NCBI GenBank assembly: GCA_016937255.1
Contig: JAFGWG010000225.1
Coordinates: 1 to 52,466 of the forward strand
Source: Bacteroidales bacterium
GTDB taxonomy: Bacteria; Bacteroidota; Bacteroidia; Bacteroidales; DTU049
DNA: 52,466 bases
Direction of reading: 5' to 3'
Positions 1 to 11,803 of the stretch are shown here, in pieces. A model generated the notes under the pieces. It worked only from the letters and a program-made list of their open reading frames with translations, did no database searches and was not told the origin of the DNA. Made by a program: the position numbers and the translations under genes. Each line of letters begins with the position of its first letter. Positions within the stretch are counted from its first letter, which is position 1.

Positions 1-66
1 GAATAATATGTAAGTGCAATATTCCATACTTAAACAAAAATAGGAGCAAAAGCTCCTAAATATTTG

Positions 67-140
67 TCGGGGTGAGAAGACTCGAACTTCCGACCACTTG
101 TACCCCATACAAGTACGCTAGCCAACTGCGCCACACCCCG
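67..140 (-). tRNA. tRNA-Pro (anticodon GGG)
   Basis: Minus strand reads CGGGGTG...CTTGT-ATGGGGT-ACAAG...GTTCGAGTC...CACCCCG-A; 7-bp acceptor stem, 5-bp anticodon stem, T-loop motif. Confidence 0.95.
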
Positions 141-149
141 AACAGAAGT

Positions 150-158
150 GCAAAGATA
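150..158 (-). promoter_or_regulatory. Bacteroidetes -7 box (TATCTTTGC) upstream of tRNA-Pro
   Basis: Matches TAnnTTTG consensus, about 10 bp upstream of the tRNA 5' end. Confidence 0.55.
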
Positions 159-178
159 TAAAAAAATCAATTCGAAAC

Positions 179-1621
179 TTATTCAATAGTTGAAATTCTA
201 ACGGTATTGGCACGCCCTCTATTCTCGATTGGCATGCTGGCTGTATGGATGAGCATGTCTCCTTTATTTATTAGCCCTGCTTTTATCAGTATCCTGTTTG
301 TGTCAGATATGGTTTGATCTGTACTCTTATAGTCTGAATAGTAGAAGGTTCTGATTCCCCACATTAATGCTAGGCATCTGAGTAACTTGGTGTTTTCACT
401 AAAAACAAATAAACTGCTGTGTGGGCGATATGACGCTATTTTTCTTGCAGATGACCCCGATTGAGTCATTACCACAATGCCATTTGCATCTAAATGATAG
501 CTAATTCGGGCAGCAGTATAGCAAACTTCATCGGCAATAAAGGTTGTAGAATCTTTACCGGGTTTTGTACCTCTATAGAATGGTCTGTGGTCTTTTTCTA
601 CGTCGTTAATTATCTTATCCATAGTAGCTACAGTTAAGACCGGGTGTTTTCCTACACTGGTTTCTCCACTGAGCATCACTGCGTCTGCACCATCTATTAC
701 CGCATTAGCTACGTCGCTAACTTCTGCCCGGTTTGGGATGGTGTTTTCCATCATGCTTTCCATCATTTGTGTTGCAACGATAACTGGTTTAGCAGCAAAA
801 ATACAGCTCTGAATTATGTTCTTTTGAATAACAGGAACAGCCTGAAGTGGCATTTCAATACCCAGGTCACCACGTGCCACCATTATTCCATCGGCAGCAG
901 AAATAATATTGTCAATATCATCTACTGCCTCAGGCTTTTCAATTTTGGCGATTATTCTGAGTTCTTTCCCTTCTTTACTAATTCTTTCTCTAAGTTGCTT
1001 TACATCATTGGCACTACGTACAAAGGAAAGTGCTACCCAGTCGATATCCTGTGTTAGAATGAATTCAAGATCTTTTTTATCTTTCTCAGTCAGGGCAGGA
1101 AGGGAGAGTTTTGCTCCGGGAATATTGAAACCTTTTTTTGATTTTAATATTCCACCACGAAGTATTTTGGCTTTTACTTCATGCTCATTGATAGATTCCT
1201 CAATAAGAACTTCCAGCTTTCCATCATCCAATAAGATTTTTACACCGGGAATTAGATCTTCTGCAAGATGAGGATAACGAAGTGTGAATTTCTCTTCAGT
1301 TCCGATAATTTCTTGATTTGTTATCAGGATAGTATTTTCAGCTTTAAGGCTAATACCTCCTTCTGGCATTTTACCAACCCGGAGCTTCGGCCCTTGTAAA
1401 TCCGCGAGAATGGCAATATTAAACGCATCATTCTCATTGATTTTATGAATATGCTGTAATATTTTTAGAATAGTATCATATTCTGCATGACTGAAATTAA
1501 GACGACAAACATCCATGCCGGCTTCTGCAAGTTCCAATAATTTTTCATAACTGTCGCATGCGGGACCAATGGTTGCAATAATTTTCGTCCGGTTGAAAGG
1601 AATTTCAGTCATAAATTTCAA
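179..1621 (-). CDS. pyk: Pyruvate kinase
   Basis: 480 aa; motifs TKIIATIGPA, ADLQGPKLRVG, GIMVARGDLGIEMP, MLSGETSVGKHP. Confidence 0.97.
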   Translation of the reverse strand: MKFMTEIPFNRTKIIATIGPACDSYEKLLELAEAGMDVCRLNFSHAEYDTILKILQHIHKINENDAFNIAILADLQGPKLRVGKMPEGGISLKAENTILITNQEIIGTEEKFTLRYPHLAEDLIPGVKILLDDGKLEVLIEESINEHEVKAKILRGGILKSKKGFNIPGAKLSLPALTEKDKKDLEFILTQDIDWVALSFVRSANDVKQLRERISKEGKELRIIAKIEKPEAVDDIDNIISAADGIMVARGDLGIEMPLQAVPVIQKNIIQSCIFAAKPVIVATQMMESMMENTIPNRAEVSDVANAVIDGADAVMLSGETSVGKHPVLTVATMDKIINDVEKDHRPFYRGTKPGKDSTTFIADEVCYTAARISYHLDANGIVVMTQSGSSARKIASYRPHSSLFVFSENTKLLRCLALMWGIRTFYYSDYKSTDQTISDTNRILIKAGLINKGDMLIHTASMPIENRGRANTVRISTIE

Positions 1622-1660
1622 TTTGCATTAAAAGTACAAATATTCTTTGGAGCAAAAAAA

Positions 1661-1688
1661 AATCCTGCAATTGTGCAGGATTTTTCGA
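1661..1688 (-). terminator. Rho-independent terminator hairpin
   Basis: AAATCCTGCA-ATTG-TGCAGGATTT with flanking A/T tracts downstream of the 1703..2383 gene. Confidence 0.7.
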
Positions 1689-1702
1689 AATAAATATTTT
1701 TT

Positions 1703-2383
1703 CTATAGGGCTTCTTCAATAAGATCTGGGATATCTTTAACTCTCTTTTCCATTGTAACTTCAACATGGGAGAAGTTGTTTACCGGCCAGCCGTTCCAGA
1801 GAACATAGTTTCCGTAATTATCTTTAGTATTATACAACGCTGTTGTATTGCCATCAATTGTCCATACCATAGTATTGTAGTCTTCAGAAAATTCAACTCC
1901 TACATCCATAAACTTATGATATACAACAACATCTAAGTATGCATTTCCAATTCCAAGTATTCCAAGTAGAGTTGTTAAAGCTTGTTGTCCGGGTAGACCT
2001 TCCAGCTTCATCTCAAGAGTAAATCGGCTTTGAACGCCACCACCGATAAAGAACTCACCGCCATTTAAATTAAAACTGGCATAATTGAAAACCTGGTCAA
2101 TTTGGCTGGCAATTTGTGTGTATTTACTGTCACCATATACAATATACATCATCAATGGCGCTGCAGTTGAGATGATAGTTCCATCGCTACTCAGGTGAAA
2201 AGCAGTGATAGGGAAATTAACTTGACTGGTAAAATCTGCACCAGTAGTGGTGTTGATTGCTTGAGTAACCTGCCAGGTACTTTCCATTTGGGTTTTTGTA
2301 GGGGGCTCATCCTGAACAAGATCACAAGCATTAAATCCTGCTAAAAGGAAAAGACCAATTGCTGCGTAAAGAATCCTTTTCAT
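1703..2383 (-). CDS. Putative lipoprotein, lipocalin/calycin-like, unknown function
   Basis: 226 aa; signal peptide with lipobox-like LAGFNAC; no recognised family. Confidence 0.7.
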   Translation of the reverse strand: MKRILYAAIGLFLLAGFNACDLVQDEPPTKTQMESTWQVTQAINTTTGADFTSQVNFPITAFHLSSDGTIISTAAPLMMYIVYGDSKYTQIASQIDQVFNYASFNLNGGEFFIGGGVQSRFTLEMKLEGLPGQQALTTLLGILGIGNAYLDVVVYHKFMDVGVEFSEDYNTMVWTIDGNTTALYNTKDNYGNYVLWNGWPVNNFSHVEVTMEKRVKDIPDLIEEAL

Positions 2384-2586
2384 AATAATTGTTTTTGTTG
2401 CTGAACAAATATAACAATTAATGTACCAAACGCAAATTAAATTAACATTCGAAAAGAATAAAAAATAATAAAAATTATTAAATAATATCTGTTTATCAGC
2501 AATATAGATGTAGTATTTTTTTTTTTTTCATTCGATTATTCATAAGTATAAAATAAAACGTATTTTTGTTTAGATCTAATTTGCTC

Positions 2587-3309
2587 ATGGAAGTTGATGT
2601 ATTCATACCGTGTTATATTGATCAGTTTTACCCTGAAAAGGCGGAGAATATTTTCAAAATTCTCACTTCTTTGGGTGTAAATGCACATTATAATCCAAAC
2701 CAGACATGTTGTGGACAGCTGCCATTTAATTCAGGCAATCGTGTAGAGGCGGAGGAGTTGGCATCAAAATTTCTTAAGGATTTCTCGGGAAGCAAAATTA
2801 TTGTGGCGCCGTCGGCATCTTGTGTGCACATGGTGAAAAAGCACTACACCAAGTTCTTTTTTAATACTTCTTTGCATTTGGAGCTTAAGAATGTGCAGTC
2901 TAGAATTTATGATTTCAACGATTTTCTGATCAATGTTTTGAAAATTGAAAAATGGGAGGGGCGATTAAATGCTTCGGTTTGTTTTCACGATAGTTGTTCC
3001 ATGCTCAGACATTATGGGTTGAAGACTGAGCCTCGGCAGTTATTGTCAATGATTCAAGGTATTGATCTCATTGAAATGAAAGATAGCTCAGAGTGTTGTG
3101 GTTTTGGGGGATCATTTTCTGTTAAGTTTCCTGAGCTCAGTGTAGAAATGGGCATGAGAAAACTTCAGAATGCGATGGATACAGGTGCAGAGTATCTTGT
3201 AAGCACCGAAGCCAGCTGTCTTTTTCATCTCGACAGCATTATACGTAAGAATAATTTCAATATTAAGACGGCTACAATTGCCGATCTTATGGCAATGTCT
3301 ATGGGTTAA
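2587..3309 (+). CDS. (Fe-S)-binding CCG-domain protein, LutA/YkgE-like
   Basis: ORF from 2566, likely ATG at 2587 (MEVDVFIPCYIDQFYP); CCG motifs NQTCCGQLPFNSG and SSECCGFGGSFSVKFPELS. Confidence 0.85.
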   Translation: MEVDVFIPCYIDQFYPEKAENIFKILTSLGVNAHYNPNQTCCGQLPFNSGNRVEAEELASKFLKDFSGSKIIVAPSASCVHMVKKHYTKFFFNTSLHLELKNVQSRIYDFNDFLINVLKIEKWEGRLNASVCFHDSCSMLRHYGLKTEPRQLLSMIQGIDLIEMKDSSECCGFGGSFSVKFPELSVEMGMRKLQNAMDTGAEYLVSTEASCLFHLDSIIRKNNFNIKTATIADLMAMSMG

Positions 3310-4050
3310 TTAACGGCCCGTTACATGCAACCAACGAGTAGTTTTCACAATAACTCGTATCACAATATATATGAGGAATCCTGCTGCAAAAGCAATAATC
3401 CACTCAATATCTACATTGGGTTTCCAATCATTATAGAAGAGATGTTTTATGAAATTGATTAGAGTGAAAGAAAAAATGCTGGCAAAAAATCCATGATATT
3501 CTCTTTTAATGACATTTTTAAATGAGAATTTCACCCCGCTTTTCACGAATTTTCTGAAACTAGGAAAGAATGGAGGTGTTTTAGCAGCCCAGTCTTCAAA
3601 TTCTTTTCCAAACTTTTCATGAATAAATTGTTCTTCTGCGAACATAATTCTCTCATAATATAGCCAAAAGAAAAAGATGCCGAAAATGAGAAATTCAGCG
3701 CTTCCAACGTAAATCATAAGTCCGAGCCACATCATAAAGTTGCCAAGGTATAGAGGGTGGCGCACAATTGAATAAATGCCTTTTGTATTGAGGTGATCTG
3801 CAATTTGTTTGTCTGCATTTCTTCCAGATGTTCCACGAGGGGTGAACCCAATTGTGAGTGCTCTGATCAACATTCCTGATGCAGTTATGAGAAAACAAGC
3901 CAATCCCCACCACCATTCCTGGTATGAAAAAAATTCATCGCTATCAAACCAAATAGTAGCAATAGCAAGCACATAAAGTACTATAGGCAGGTAACTTCTA
4001 TGTTTGAAAAAGAAGTTACCTGTTTTCGTAAATTCCCGAATCATTGACAT
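3310..4050 (-). CDS. Isoprenylcysteine carboxyl methyltransferase / PEMT-like membrane methyltransferase
   Basis: Multi-TM, motif GIYSIVRHPLYLGNFMMWLGL and EEQFIHEKFGKEFEDW. Confidence 0.8.
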   Translation of the reverse strand: MSMIREFTKTGNFFFKHRSYLPIVLYVLAIATIWFDSDEFFSYQEWWWGLACFLITASGMLIRALTIGFTPRGTSGRNADKQIADHLNTKGIYSIVRHPLYLGNFMMWLGLMIYVGSAEFLIFGIFFFWLYYERIMFAEEQFIHEKFGKEFEDWAAKTPPFFPSFRKFVKSGVKFSFKNVIKREYHGFFASIFSFTLINFIKHLFYNDWKPNVDIEWIIAFAAGFLIYIVIRVIVKTTRWLHVTGR

Positions 4051-4061
4051 ATTGCAATGAA

Positions 4062-5404
<1,343 letters not shown>

Positions 5405-5432
5405 CAAAAGTACTAAAATTATCGGAAGAAAA

Positions 5433-6176
5433 TTATTTAGAAGGCTCTTCGTCTTCTTTTTTATCTTCTTCATTATCATCAGAAGCATTATCCTCTGGTT
5501 TTTCTTCTTCATCTGGAGCTTCTTCTTTTTCCTCTTCTTTTACTTCTTCCACTACCTCCTCTTTCACTTCGGCTACTGGTTCTTCAACAGCTTCCTCAAT
5601 GACTTCTTCTTTCACTTCAGCTTTAGGCTCTTCTGTAGTTTCCTCAACACTTTCTTTTTTAACTTCTACTGTATCTTGAATAACCTCTTCTACCTCTTCA
5701 ATTTCATCTACCTTTGCTTTAGCTTTACTCTTAGGCTCTTCAGGAGTAGTGGTGACTTTTTTACGGCCACGACGGGTACGTTTACCAGAATCTTCTTCTT
5801 TAGCTGACAGGAGGTTGGTATTATAATCAACAAGCTCTATGATACACATCTGAGCATCATCACCTAAACGAACTCCGGTTTTAAGAATACGAGTATAACC
5901 ACCAGGACGATCGGCTATTTTTTCAGAAATTTCTCTGAACAATTCGTTAACTGCCTCTTTGTTCTGAAGATGTGAGAACACAACGCGTCTTGAATGCATA
6001 GTGTCATCCTTGGAACGAGTAATCAGAGGTTCAACGTAGCTTCTCAAGGCCTTAGCTTTAGCGAGAGTTGTGTTGATTCTTTTATGAATGATTAGCGAAG
6101 CAGCCATATTAGAAAGCATAGCTTTTCTGTGAGCTGTTTTTCTGCCTAAGTGATTAAATCCTTTCTTGTGTCTCAT
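5433..6176 (-). CDS. rplQ: 50S ribosomal protein L17 with long acidic C-terminal extension
   Basis: [25 protein letters not shown]; about 115-aa E/K-rich tail. Confidence 0.95.
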   Translation of the reverse strand: MRHKKGFNHLGRKTAHRKAMLSNMAASLIIHKRINTTLAKAKALRSYVEPLITRSKDDTMHSRRVVFSHLQNKEAVNELFREISEKIADRPGGYTRILKTGVRLGDDAQMCIIELVDYNTNLLSAKEEDSGKRTRRGRKKVTTTPEEPKSKAKAKVDEIEEVEEVIQDTVEVKKESVEETTEEPKAEVKEEVIEEAVEEPVAEVKEEVVEEVKEEEKEEAPDEEEKPEDNASDDNEEDKKEDEEPSK

Positions 6177-6181
6177 CTCAA

Positions 6182-7180
6182 TTATTCCTTATCCAGTTTA
6201 TATTTTGAAATATTCATGCCGAAATGAAGGTTCTTTGATTTCACTAATTCTTCGAGTTCAGCAAGTGATTTTTTTCCGAAGTTTCTAAACTTCAAAAGGT
6301 CGTTTTTGTTGTAGGATACCAATTGTCCGAGTGTTTCCACATCAGCTGCTTTGAGGCAATTTAGCGCACGAACACTCAAATCGAGGTCTGTAAGCTTGGT
6401 TTTTAGCATCTGACGCATGTGGATATAATCTTCATCGAAATCCTCACTAACTACTTTCTCAGGGATGTCAATAGCAATTTTTTCATCAGAAAATAGCATA
6501 AAGTGCTGAATCAAAATTGTTGCAGCTTCTTTGAGTGCTTCTTTTGGATGAATAGATCCGTCTGTTTCAATGGTGAAAATTAGTTTTTCGTAGTCTGTTT
6601 TTTGTTCAACACGGTAGTTTTCAACATTGTATTTTACATTTTGAATGGGAGTAAAAATACCATCCATAGCAATTGTGCCAATGTTTTCAGTACTTGATTT
6701 CAGCTCTTCTGCAGGTATATATCCACGTCCTTTTTCAATATTAAGTTCGAAACTTAATTTGATGGAGGGATCGAGGTGGCATACTACCAAGTCGGGATTC
6801 AGTACTTGAAAACCGGAGAGAAATTTATTTAAATCGCCGGCGGTAACAACTTCCTGCCCATGAAAAACAGCATTAATATGCTCGTTGTTGAGTTCTTCTA
6901 TTTGTCTTTTCAGCCTGATTTGCTTCATGTTCAATACAATATCTACAACATCTTCAACAACACCGTCGATGGTTGAAAATTCGTGATGAACATTGTCAAA
7001 TCTCACTGAAGTGATGGCGAATCCTTCCAGAGAAGAAAGAAGTATTCTTCTCATTGCGTTGCCGATTGTCACACCATAGCCAGGTTCTAAAGGGCGAAAT
7101 TCGAAAATTCCGACTTTATCGTTAGCTTCAATCTGAATGACTTTATCCGGTTTCTGAAAATTTAATATGGCCATAGTCAA
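6182..7180 (-). CDS. rpoA: DNA-directed RNA polymerase subunit alpha
   Basis: [21 protein letters not shown]-terminal [23 protein letters not shown]. Confidence 0.98.
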   Translation of the reverse strand: MTMAILNFQKPDKVIQIEANDKVGIFEFRPLEPGYGVTIGNAMRRILLSSLEGFAITSVRFDNVHHEFSTIDGVVEDVVDIVLNMKQIRLKRQIEELNNEHINAVFHGQEVVTAGDLNKFLSGFQVLNPDLVVCHLDPSIKLSFELNIEKGRGYIPAEELKSSTENIGTIAMDGIFTPIQNVKYNVENYRVEQKTDYEKLIFTIETDGSIHPKEALKEAATILIQHFMLFSDEKIAIDIPEKVVSEDFDEDYIHMRQMLKTKLTDLDLSVRALNCLKAADVETLGQLVSYNKNDLLKFRNFGKKSLAELEELVKSKNLHFGMNISKYKLDKE

Positions 7181-7190
7181 TGAAATGATT

Positions 7191-7796
7191 TTATTTACTG
7201 TACAATTCTACGATCAGCTGTTCGTTGATGTTTTCAGGAATAGCTTCGCGCTCTGGATAATTTAGTAATTTTCCACGCATGTTTTCTGGTTCCCACTCAA
7301 GCCAGCTGTGTTTATTATTGTGACCGTTTAGCGAAGCTGTAACAACTTCAAGATTTTTTGATTTTTCACGAACATTAACTACATCACCAGGACGTAGTAA
7401 ATAAGAAGGAATATTCACAACACTTCCGTTTACTTCAATATGCTTATGCGAAACCAATTGACGAGCTCCGTCACGTGTTGGACTAATGCCAAGACGGAAT
7501 ACTACATTGTCAAGTCTTGATTCAATTAATTGGAGCAGTACTTCACCAGTAACACCTTTTTTGGATGATGCAAGTAGAAAGAGTTTTTTGAACTGTTTCT
7601 CCAAGATGCCATAAGTGTATTTGGCTTTTTGTTTTTCTTTCAACTGAACACCATATTCAGAAACTTTTCTTCTCCTTTTTGTTTGACCGTGCTGTCCAGG
7701 AGGATAGTTTTTCTTTTCAAGATGTTTGTCGTGTCCGAAAATAGGTTCTTGAAATTTTCGGGCAATTTTAGATTTTGGTCCAGTATATCTTGCCAT
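7191..7796 (-). CDS. rpsD: 30S ribosomal protein S4
   Basis: [52 protein letters not shown]. Confidence 0.98.
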   Translation of the reverse strand: MARYTGPKSKIARKFQEPIFGHDKHLEKKNYPPGQHGQTKRRRKVSEYGVQLKEKQKAKYTYGILEKQFKKLFLLASSKKGVTGEVLLQLIESRLDNVVFRLGISPTRDGARQLVSHKHIEVNGSVVNIPSYLLRPGDVVNVREKSKNLEVVTASLNGHNNKHSWLEWEPENMRGKLLNYPEREAIPENINEQLIVELYSK

Positions 7797-7820
7797 AATT
7801 CTTTGTTTTCTTCAATTACA

Positions 7821-8210
7821 TTAAACCCTTCTTCTTTTGGGAGGTCTGCAACCGTTGTGAGGAATTGGAGTTGTATCGACGATTTCGATTACTTCAATTC
7901 CAGCACCATGGATGCTTCTGATTGCGCTTTCGCGACCCGATCCGGGACCGCTAACGAATACTTTAACTTTGCGTAACCCTGCATCATAAGCAACTTTTGC
8001 ACAATCTTCGGCCGCAATTTGAGCTGCATAAGGAGTATTTTTCTTACTGCCTCTGAAACCCATTTTACCAGCTGATGACCATGAAATTACTTGTCCATCG
8101 TCGTTTGTCAGCGAGATAAGTATATTGTTGAATGAAGCTTTAACAAATGCTCTGCCAAAGGGTTCAACTTTAACTTTTCTTTTTTTCGTGCTTTTACTTG
8201 TCTTAGCCAT
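7821..8210 (-). CDS. rpsK: 30S ribosomal protein S11
   Basis: [39 protein letters not shown]. Confidence 0.98.
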   Translation of the reverse strand: MAKTSKSTKKRKVKVEPFGRAFVKASFNNILISLTNDDGQVISWSSAGKMGFRGSKKNTPYAAQIAAEDCAKVAYDAGLRKVKVFVSGPGSGRESAIRSIHGAGIEVIEIVDTTPIPHNGCRPPKRRRV

Positions 8211-8236
8211 AAAGCATATAATTTTTTAATTCGGTA

Positions 8237-8617
8237 TTAACCTGTAGGTGCTTTTTTCTTATTAGCAACAGTTTTTCTTCTTCCTTTTCTTGTACGTGCA
8301 TTGTTTTTCGTACTCTGTCCTCTAAGCGGAAGACCAAGACGATGACGAATGCCTCTGTAACAACCAATATCCATTAGTCGTTTAATGTTCGTTTGAATTT
8401 CTGAGCGCAAAGCCCCTTCAGTTGTTACGTCGTCGTTGATAATCTGACGAATAGTTGACTGCTCATCATCACTCCAGTCTTCTACCTTTTTGTCGTGACT
8501 AACCTTGGCTTTGTCCAAAATTTGTTTGGCAATGGTTGGCCCAATGCCATAAATGTAGGTAAGGCCTATAACGCCTCTCTTGTTGTTTGGTAAATCTACA
8601 CCTGCAATACGTGCCAT
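8237..8617 (-). CDS. rpsM: 30S ribosomal protein S13
   Basis: [48 protein letters not shown]. Confidence 0.98.
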   Translation of the reverse strand: MARIAGVDLPNNKRGVIGLTYIYGIGPTIAKQILDKAKVSHDKKVEDWSDDEQSTIRQIINDDVTTEGALRSEIQTNIKRLMDIGCYRGIRHRLGLPLRGQSTKNNARTRKGRRKTVANKKKAPTG

Positions 8618-8644
8618 ATATTATTTTTTTCTTGTTATTGATTT

Positions 8645-8761
8645 TTAACCCTGACGTTGTTTAAACTTAGGATTTTTTTTGTTGATTACATAAACACGTC
8701 CTTTACGACGAACTATTTTGCAATCGGGGGTGCGTTTTTTCACAGAAACTCTGACTTTCAT
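8645..8761 (-). CDS. rpmJ: 50S ribosomal protein L36 (not in the supplied ORF track)
   Basis: Hand translation: [38 protein letters not shown], 38 aa, in the expected infA-rpmJ-rpsM position. Confidence 0.95.
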   Translation of the reverse strand: MKVRVSVKKRTPDCKIVRRKGRVYVINKKNPKFKQRQG

Positions 8762-8774
8762 TGTCTTTCTTTTT

Positions 8775-8993
8775 TTATTTATATCTGAAAGTAATTCTTC
8801 CTTTGGTCAAATCGTAAGGTGATATTTCAAGACGAACGCGGTCTCCAGGTAGGATTTTAATGTAATGCATGCGCATCTTACCTGAAATGTGCGCAATAAT
8901 CACATGCCCATTTTCAAGTTCAACCCGAAACATTGCGTTTCCTAAACTTTCAACTACTGTTCCGTCTTGTTCTATAGCACCTTGTTTTGCCAT
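8775..8993 (-). CDS. infA: Translation initiation factor IF-1
   Basis: [41 protein letters not shown]. Confidence 0.98.
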   Translation of the reverse strand: MAKQGAIEQDGTVVESLGNAMFRVELENGHVIIAHISGKMRMHYIKILPGDRVRLEISPYDLTKGRITFRYK

Positions 8994-8996
8994 ATT

Positions 8997-9770
8997 TTAT
9001 TTCCAGTTTTGTTCAACAAATTCATATGTCGATATCACTTCAGCTTCTTCTTTGCGAATCACAACCATGTGTTCGAAATGTGCACTAGGTTTTTTATCTT
9101 TTGTGCGTATCGTCCAACCATCGCGATCCTGCTTCACATTTTTTGTACCTAAATTAATCATTGGCTCTATGCAAATGACTATATTTTCGGTTAAAGGCAT
9201 TCCCATTGCTTTTCTTCCATAATTTGGAACTTCCGGCTTTTCGTGTAAATGCTTTCCAATCCCATGACCTACGAGATCACGAACAACTGAAAAACCATGT
9301 CTTTCCACGTGCAATTGAATTGCATAGCCAATATCACCGATTGTGTTTCCTGCAACTGCTTGTTCTATACCTTTGTACAAAGACTCTTTGGTAATAGAAA
9401 CAAGCTGTTTGGTTTTTTCATCACTTTCTCCAACAATAAAGGTATATGCGTAATCGCCATAATAACCATTTACTATTGCTCCGCAATCGACACTAACCAC
9501 ATCACCTTCTTTGATGATTTTGGAACCCGGTATTCCGTGTACAACTTCATCGTTAATAGAAATGCACAAGGTAGCAGGGAAACCGTTATAGCCTTTAAAC
9601 CCCGGTATGCCGCCATTATCTCTGATAAATTGCTCTGCAATATCATCAATTTTTTTGGTACTAACACCAGGTTTTAAGTGAAGCGCAACTTCTCCTAAAG
9701 TTTTACCAACAAGCAAAGAACTCTTTTTTAACAACAATATTTCTTCTTCCGATTTCTGCAGCATTTGCAA
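8997..9770 (-). CDS. map: Methionine aminopeptidase type I
   Basis: GFPATLCISINDEVVHGIPG, DCGAIVNGYYGDYAYTF, GHGIGKHLHEKPEVPNYG. Confidence 0.97.
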   Translation of the reverse strand: MQMLQKSEEEILLLKKSSLLVGKTLGEVALHLKPGVSTKKIDDIAEQFIRDNGGIPGFKGYNGFPATLCISINDEVVHGIPGSKIIKEGDVVSVDCGAIVNGYYGDYAYTFIVGESDEKTKQLVSITKESLYKGIEQAVAGNTIGDIGYAIQLHVERHGFSVVRDLVGHGIGKHLHEKPEVPNYGRKAMGMPLTENIVICIEPMINLGTKNVKQDRDGWTIRTKDKKPSAHFEHMVVIRKEEAEVISTYEFVEQNWK

Positions 9771-9775
9771 TGCTT

Positions 9776-11143
9776 TTAGAGACCTGTCATACCGGTTGAC
9801 GAACGTCCTTTAATTCGTCCCGATTTCGTTAATCCATCATAATGTCTCATCAGCAAGTGCGATTCAATTTGCTGAAGAGTATCGAGCACAACCCCAACCA
9901 TGATAAGCAGAGATGTACCTCCATAGAATGATGCGAACTGACTGTTGATACCCATGAAGTTACCAACAAGAGCAGGCATAACTGCTACAAAAGCAAGAAA
10001 CATAGATCCTGGAAGAGTAATACGCGACATTACCGTATCGATAAAGTCAGCAGTACGTTTCCCGGGTTTCACACCGGGTATAAATCCTCCATTTTTCTTT
10101 AGATCCTCTGCCATTTGATTAGGATTAATAACAATAGCTGTATAGAAATATGTGAAGAGAATAATCATGATTGCAAAGGTCAGATTGTACCAAAATCCTT
10201 GGAAATTTGAGAATATAGATACAAATCCCGTCATACTTTCTGAATCTGTAAATCCCGATAGTGTAATTGGTACGAACATAATTGCTTGTGCAAAAATGAT
10301 CGGCATAACACCGGCAGCATTAACTTTGAGTGGAACGTATTGACGTACACCTCCATATTGTTTATTGCCAACTACTCGTTTAGCAAACTGAACAGGTATT
10401 TTTCGTGTCCCTTGCACAAGCAGAATACTTAGTAAAATAACAATAAGTAGAATAACTAGTTCAACTACAAACATAATTAATCCACCTCCTTGTATTTCCA
10501 TTCTAGAAGCAAATTCTGCAACCAATGCAAATGGAAGACGGGCAATAATACCAATCATAATGATAAGGGAAATTCCGTTTCCAATACCTTTATCAGTAAT
10601 ACGCTCGCCAAGCCACATAACAAACATAGTACCTGCAGTAAGCAATATAGTGCTAGAAAGTCGGAAGAGGAATGGAACCTGAGAGACTTCTGCATCAAAT
10701 GGGAAGATACCTCCGGCAGGTATTTGTGCCACTAAGTTGGCAATATATCCTTGTGCTTGAGCTGCAGTAATAATTACAGTTAAGTAACGAGTAATTTGAT
10801 TGATTTTCTTTCTACCACTTTCTCCTTCACGCTGTAAGCGCTGAAAATAGGGGATAGCCATACCCAGCAGCTGGATTACAATAGATGCTGAGATATAGGG
10901 CATTATACCTAATGCAAAAATAGATGCATTGGAAAACGCACCTCCCGAAAACATATTGATCAGACCGAGAAGTCCGTCTTGACCCTGCGACTTCAAATTG
11001 TCAAGGGAATGAGGATCGATACCTGGCAGAACCACGTAGGACCCAAATCGGTAAATCAACAAAATAAATAAAGTATAGAGGATCCTTTTTTTGAGATCAT
11101 CTATTTTATTAATGTTTTTTATGGTAGTGATAAAACGGCTCAT
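9776..11143 (-). CDS. secY: Preprotein translocase subunit SecY
   Basis: LYTLFILLIYRFGSYVVLPGID; GIMPYISASIVIQLL; GNGISLIIMIGI. Confidence 0.98.
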   Translation of the reverse strand: MSRFITTIKNINKIDDLKKRILYTLFILLIYRFGSYVVLPGIDPHSLDNLKSQGQDGLLGLINMFSGGAFSNASIFALGIMPYISASIVIQLLGMAIPYFQRLQREGESGRKKINQITRYLTVIITAAQAQGYIANLVAQIPAGGIFPFDAEVSQVPFLFRLSSTILLTAGTMFVMWLGERITDKGIGNGISLIIMIGIIARLPFALVAEFASRMEIQGGGLIMFVVELVILLIVILLSILLVQGTRKIPVQFAKRVVGNKQYGGVRQYVPLKVNAAGVMPIIFAQAIMFVPITLSGFTDSESMTGFVSIFSNFQGFWYNLTFAIMIILFTYFYTAIVINPNQMAEDLKKNGGFIPGVKPGKRTADFIDTVMSRITLPGSMFLAFVAVMPALVGNFMGINSQFASFYGGTSLLIMVGVVLDTLQQIESHLLMRHYDGLTKSGRIKGRSSTGMTGL

Positions 11144-11147
11144 TCAA

Positions 11148-11594
11148 TTATAGTTTTACGACGGTGCCACCTTTTTCTTCAATTGCTTTTACGGCAGATG
11201 CTGAGAAGGCATGTGCCTTCACTTCAAGTTTCTTACTGAGTTCGCCTCTGCCGAGGATCTTGATTAGGTCGTTTTTAGAAACGAGACCATGTTCACGAAG
11301 AACCTGAGGATCGATATTGTCGAGTGAATATTTTTCTGCAAGTTTTTCAAGCTCATCAATATTGAGGGCACGATACTCAACTCTGTTCGGGTTTTTGAAA
11401 CCGAATTTCGGAATACGACGATACAGAGGCATCTGACCACCTTCAAAACCTAGTTTTCTGGAGTAACCACTACGTGACTGAGCTCCCTTGTGGCCACGTG
11501 TGGATGTGCCACCGCGCCCAGATCCTTGTCCTCTACCTATTCTTTTGTTCTTTTTAACAGAACCTTTAGCCGGTTTTAAATTACTTAAGTCCAT
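11148..11594 (-). CDS. rplO: 50S ribosomal protein L15
   Basis: MDLSNLKPAKGSVKKNKRIGRGQGSGRGGTSTRGHKGAQSRSG. Confidence 0.97.
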   Translation of the reverse strand: MDLSNLKPAKGSVKKNKRIGRGQGSGRGGTSTRGHKGAQSRSGYSRKLGFEGGQMPLYRRIPKFGFKNPNRVEYRALNIDELEKLAEKYSLDNIDPQVLREHGLVSKNDLIKILGRGELSKKLEVKAHAFSASAVKAIEEKGGTVVKL

Positions 11595-11613
11595 TTCAGT
11601 TTCTTTTTAATAA

Positions 11614-11793
11614 TCAGATTTCTTCAACTTTCACAAGGTGAATTATTTTTCTTACCATTCCCAAAATTTGTGGGCTGGCTTCTTTTTCCACACTGGAATT
11701 CATTTTCCCAAGACCTAAAGCCTTAACGGTTTTACGTTGAATTTCCGGTCGGTTGATCTGGCTTCTGACTAAAGTTATGCGAATTTTTTTCAT
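11614..11793 (-). CDS. rpmD: 50S ribosomal protein L30
   Basis: [59 protein letters not shown] (ORF track extends further upstream into rpsE). Confidence 0.95.
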   Translation of the reverse strand: MKKIRITLVRSQINRPEIQRKTVKALGLGKMNSSVEKEASPQILGMVRKIIHLVKVEEI

Positions 11794-11803
11794 TTTTTTT
11801 CTT

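Noticed and set aside
644-1271. Plus-strand ORFs opposite pyk (137 and 120 aa)
   Set aside because: Antisense shadow ORFs of a well-identified gene; low-complexity Cys/Phe/Ser composition typical of reverse-frame reads. The same applies to other ORFs antisense to ribosomal, eno, fusA, sucC, dnaN and purC genes.
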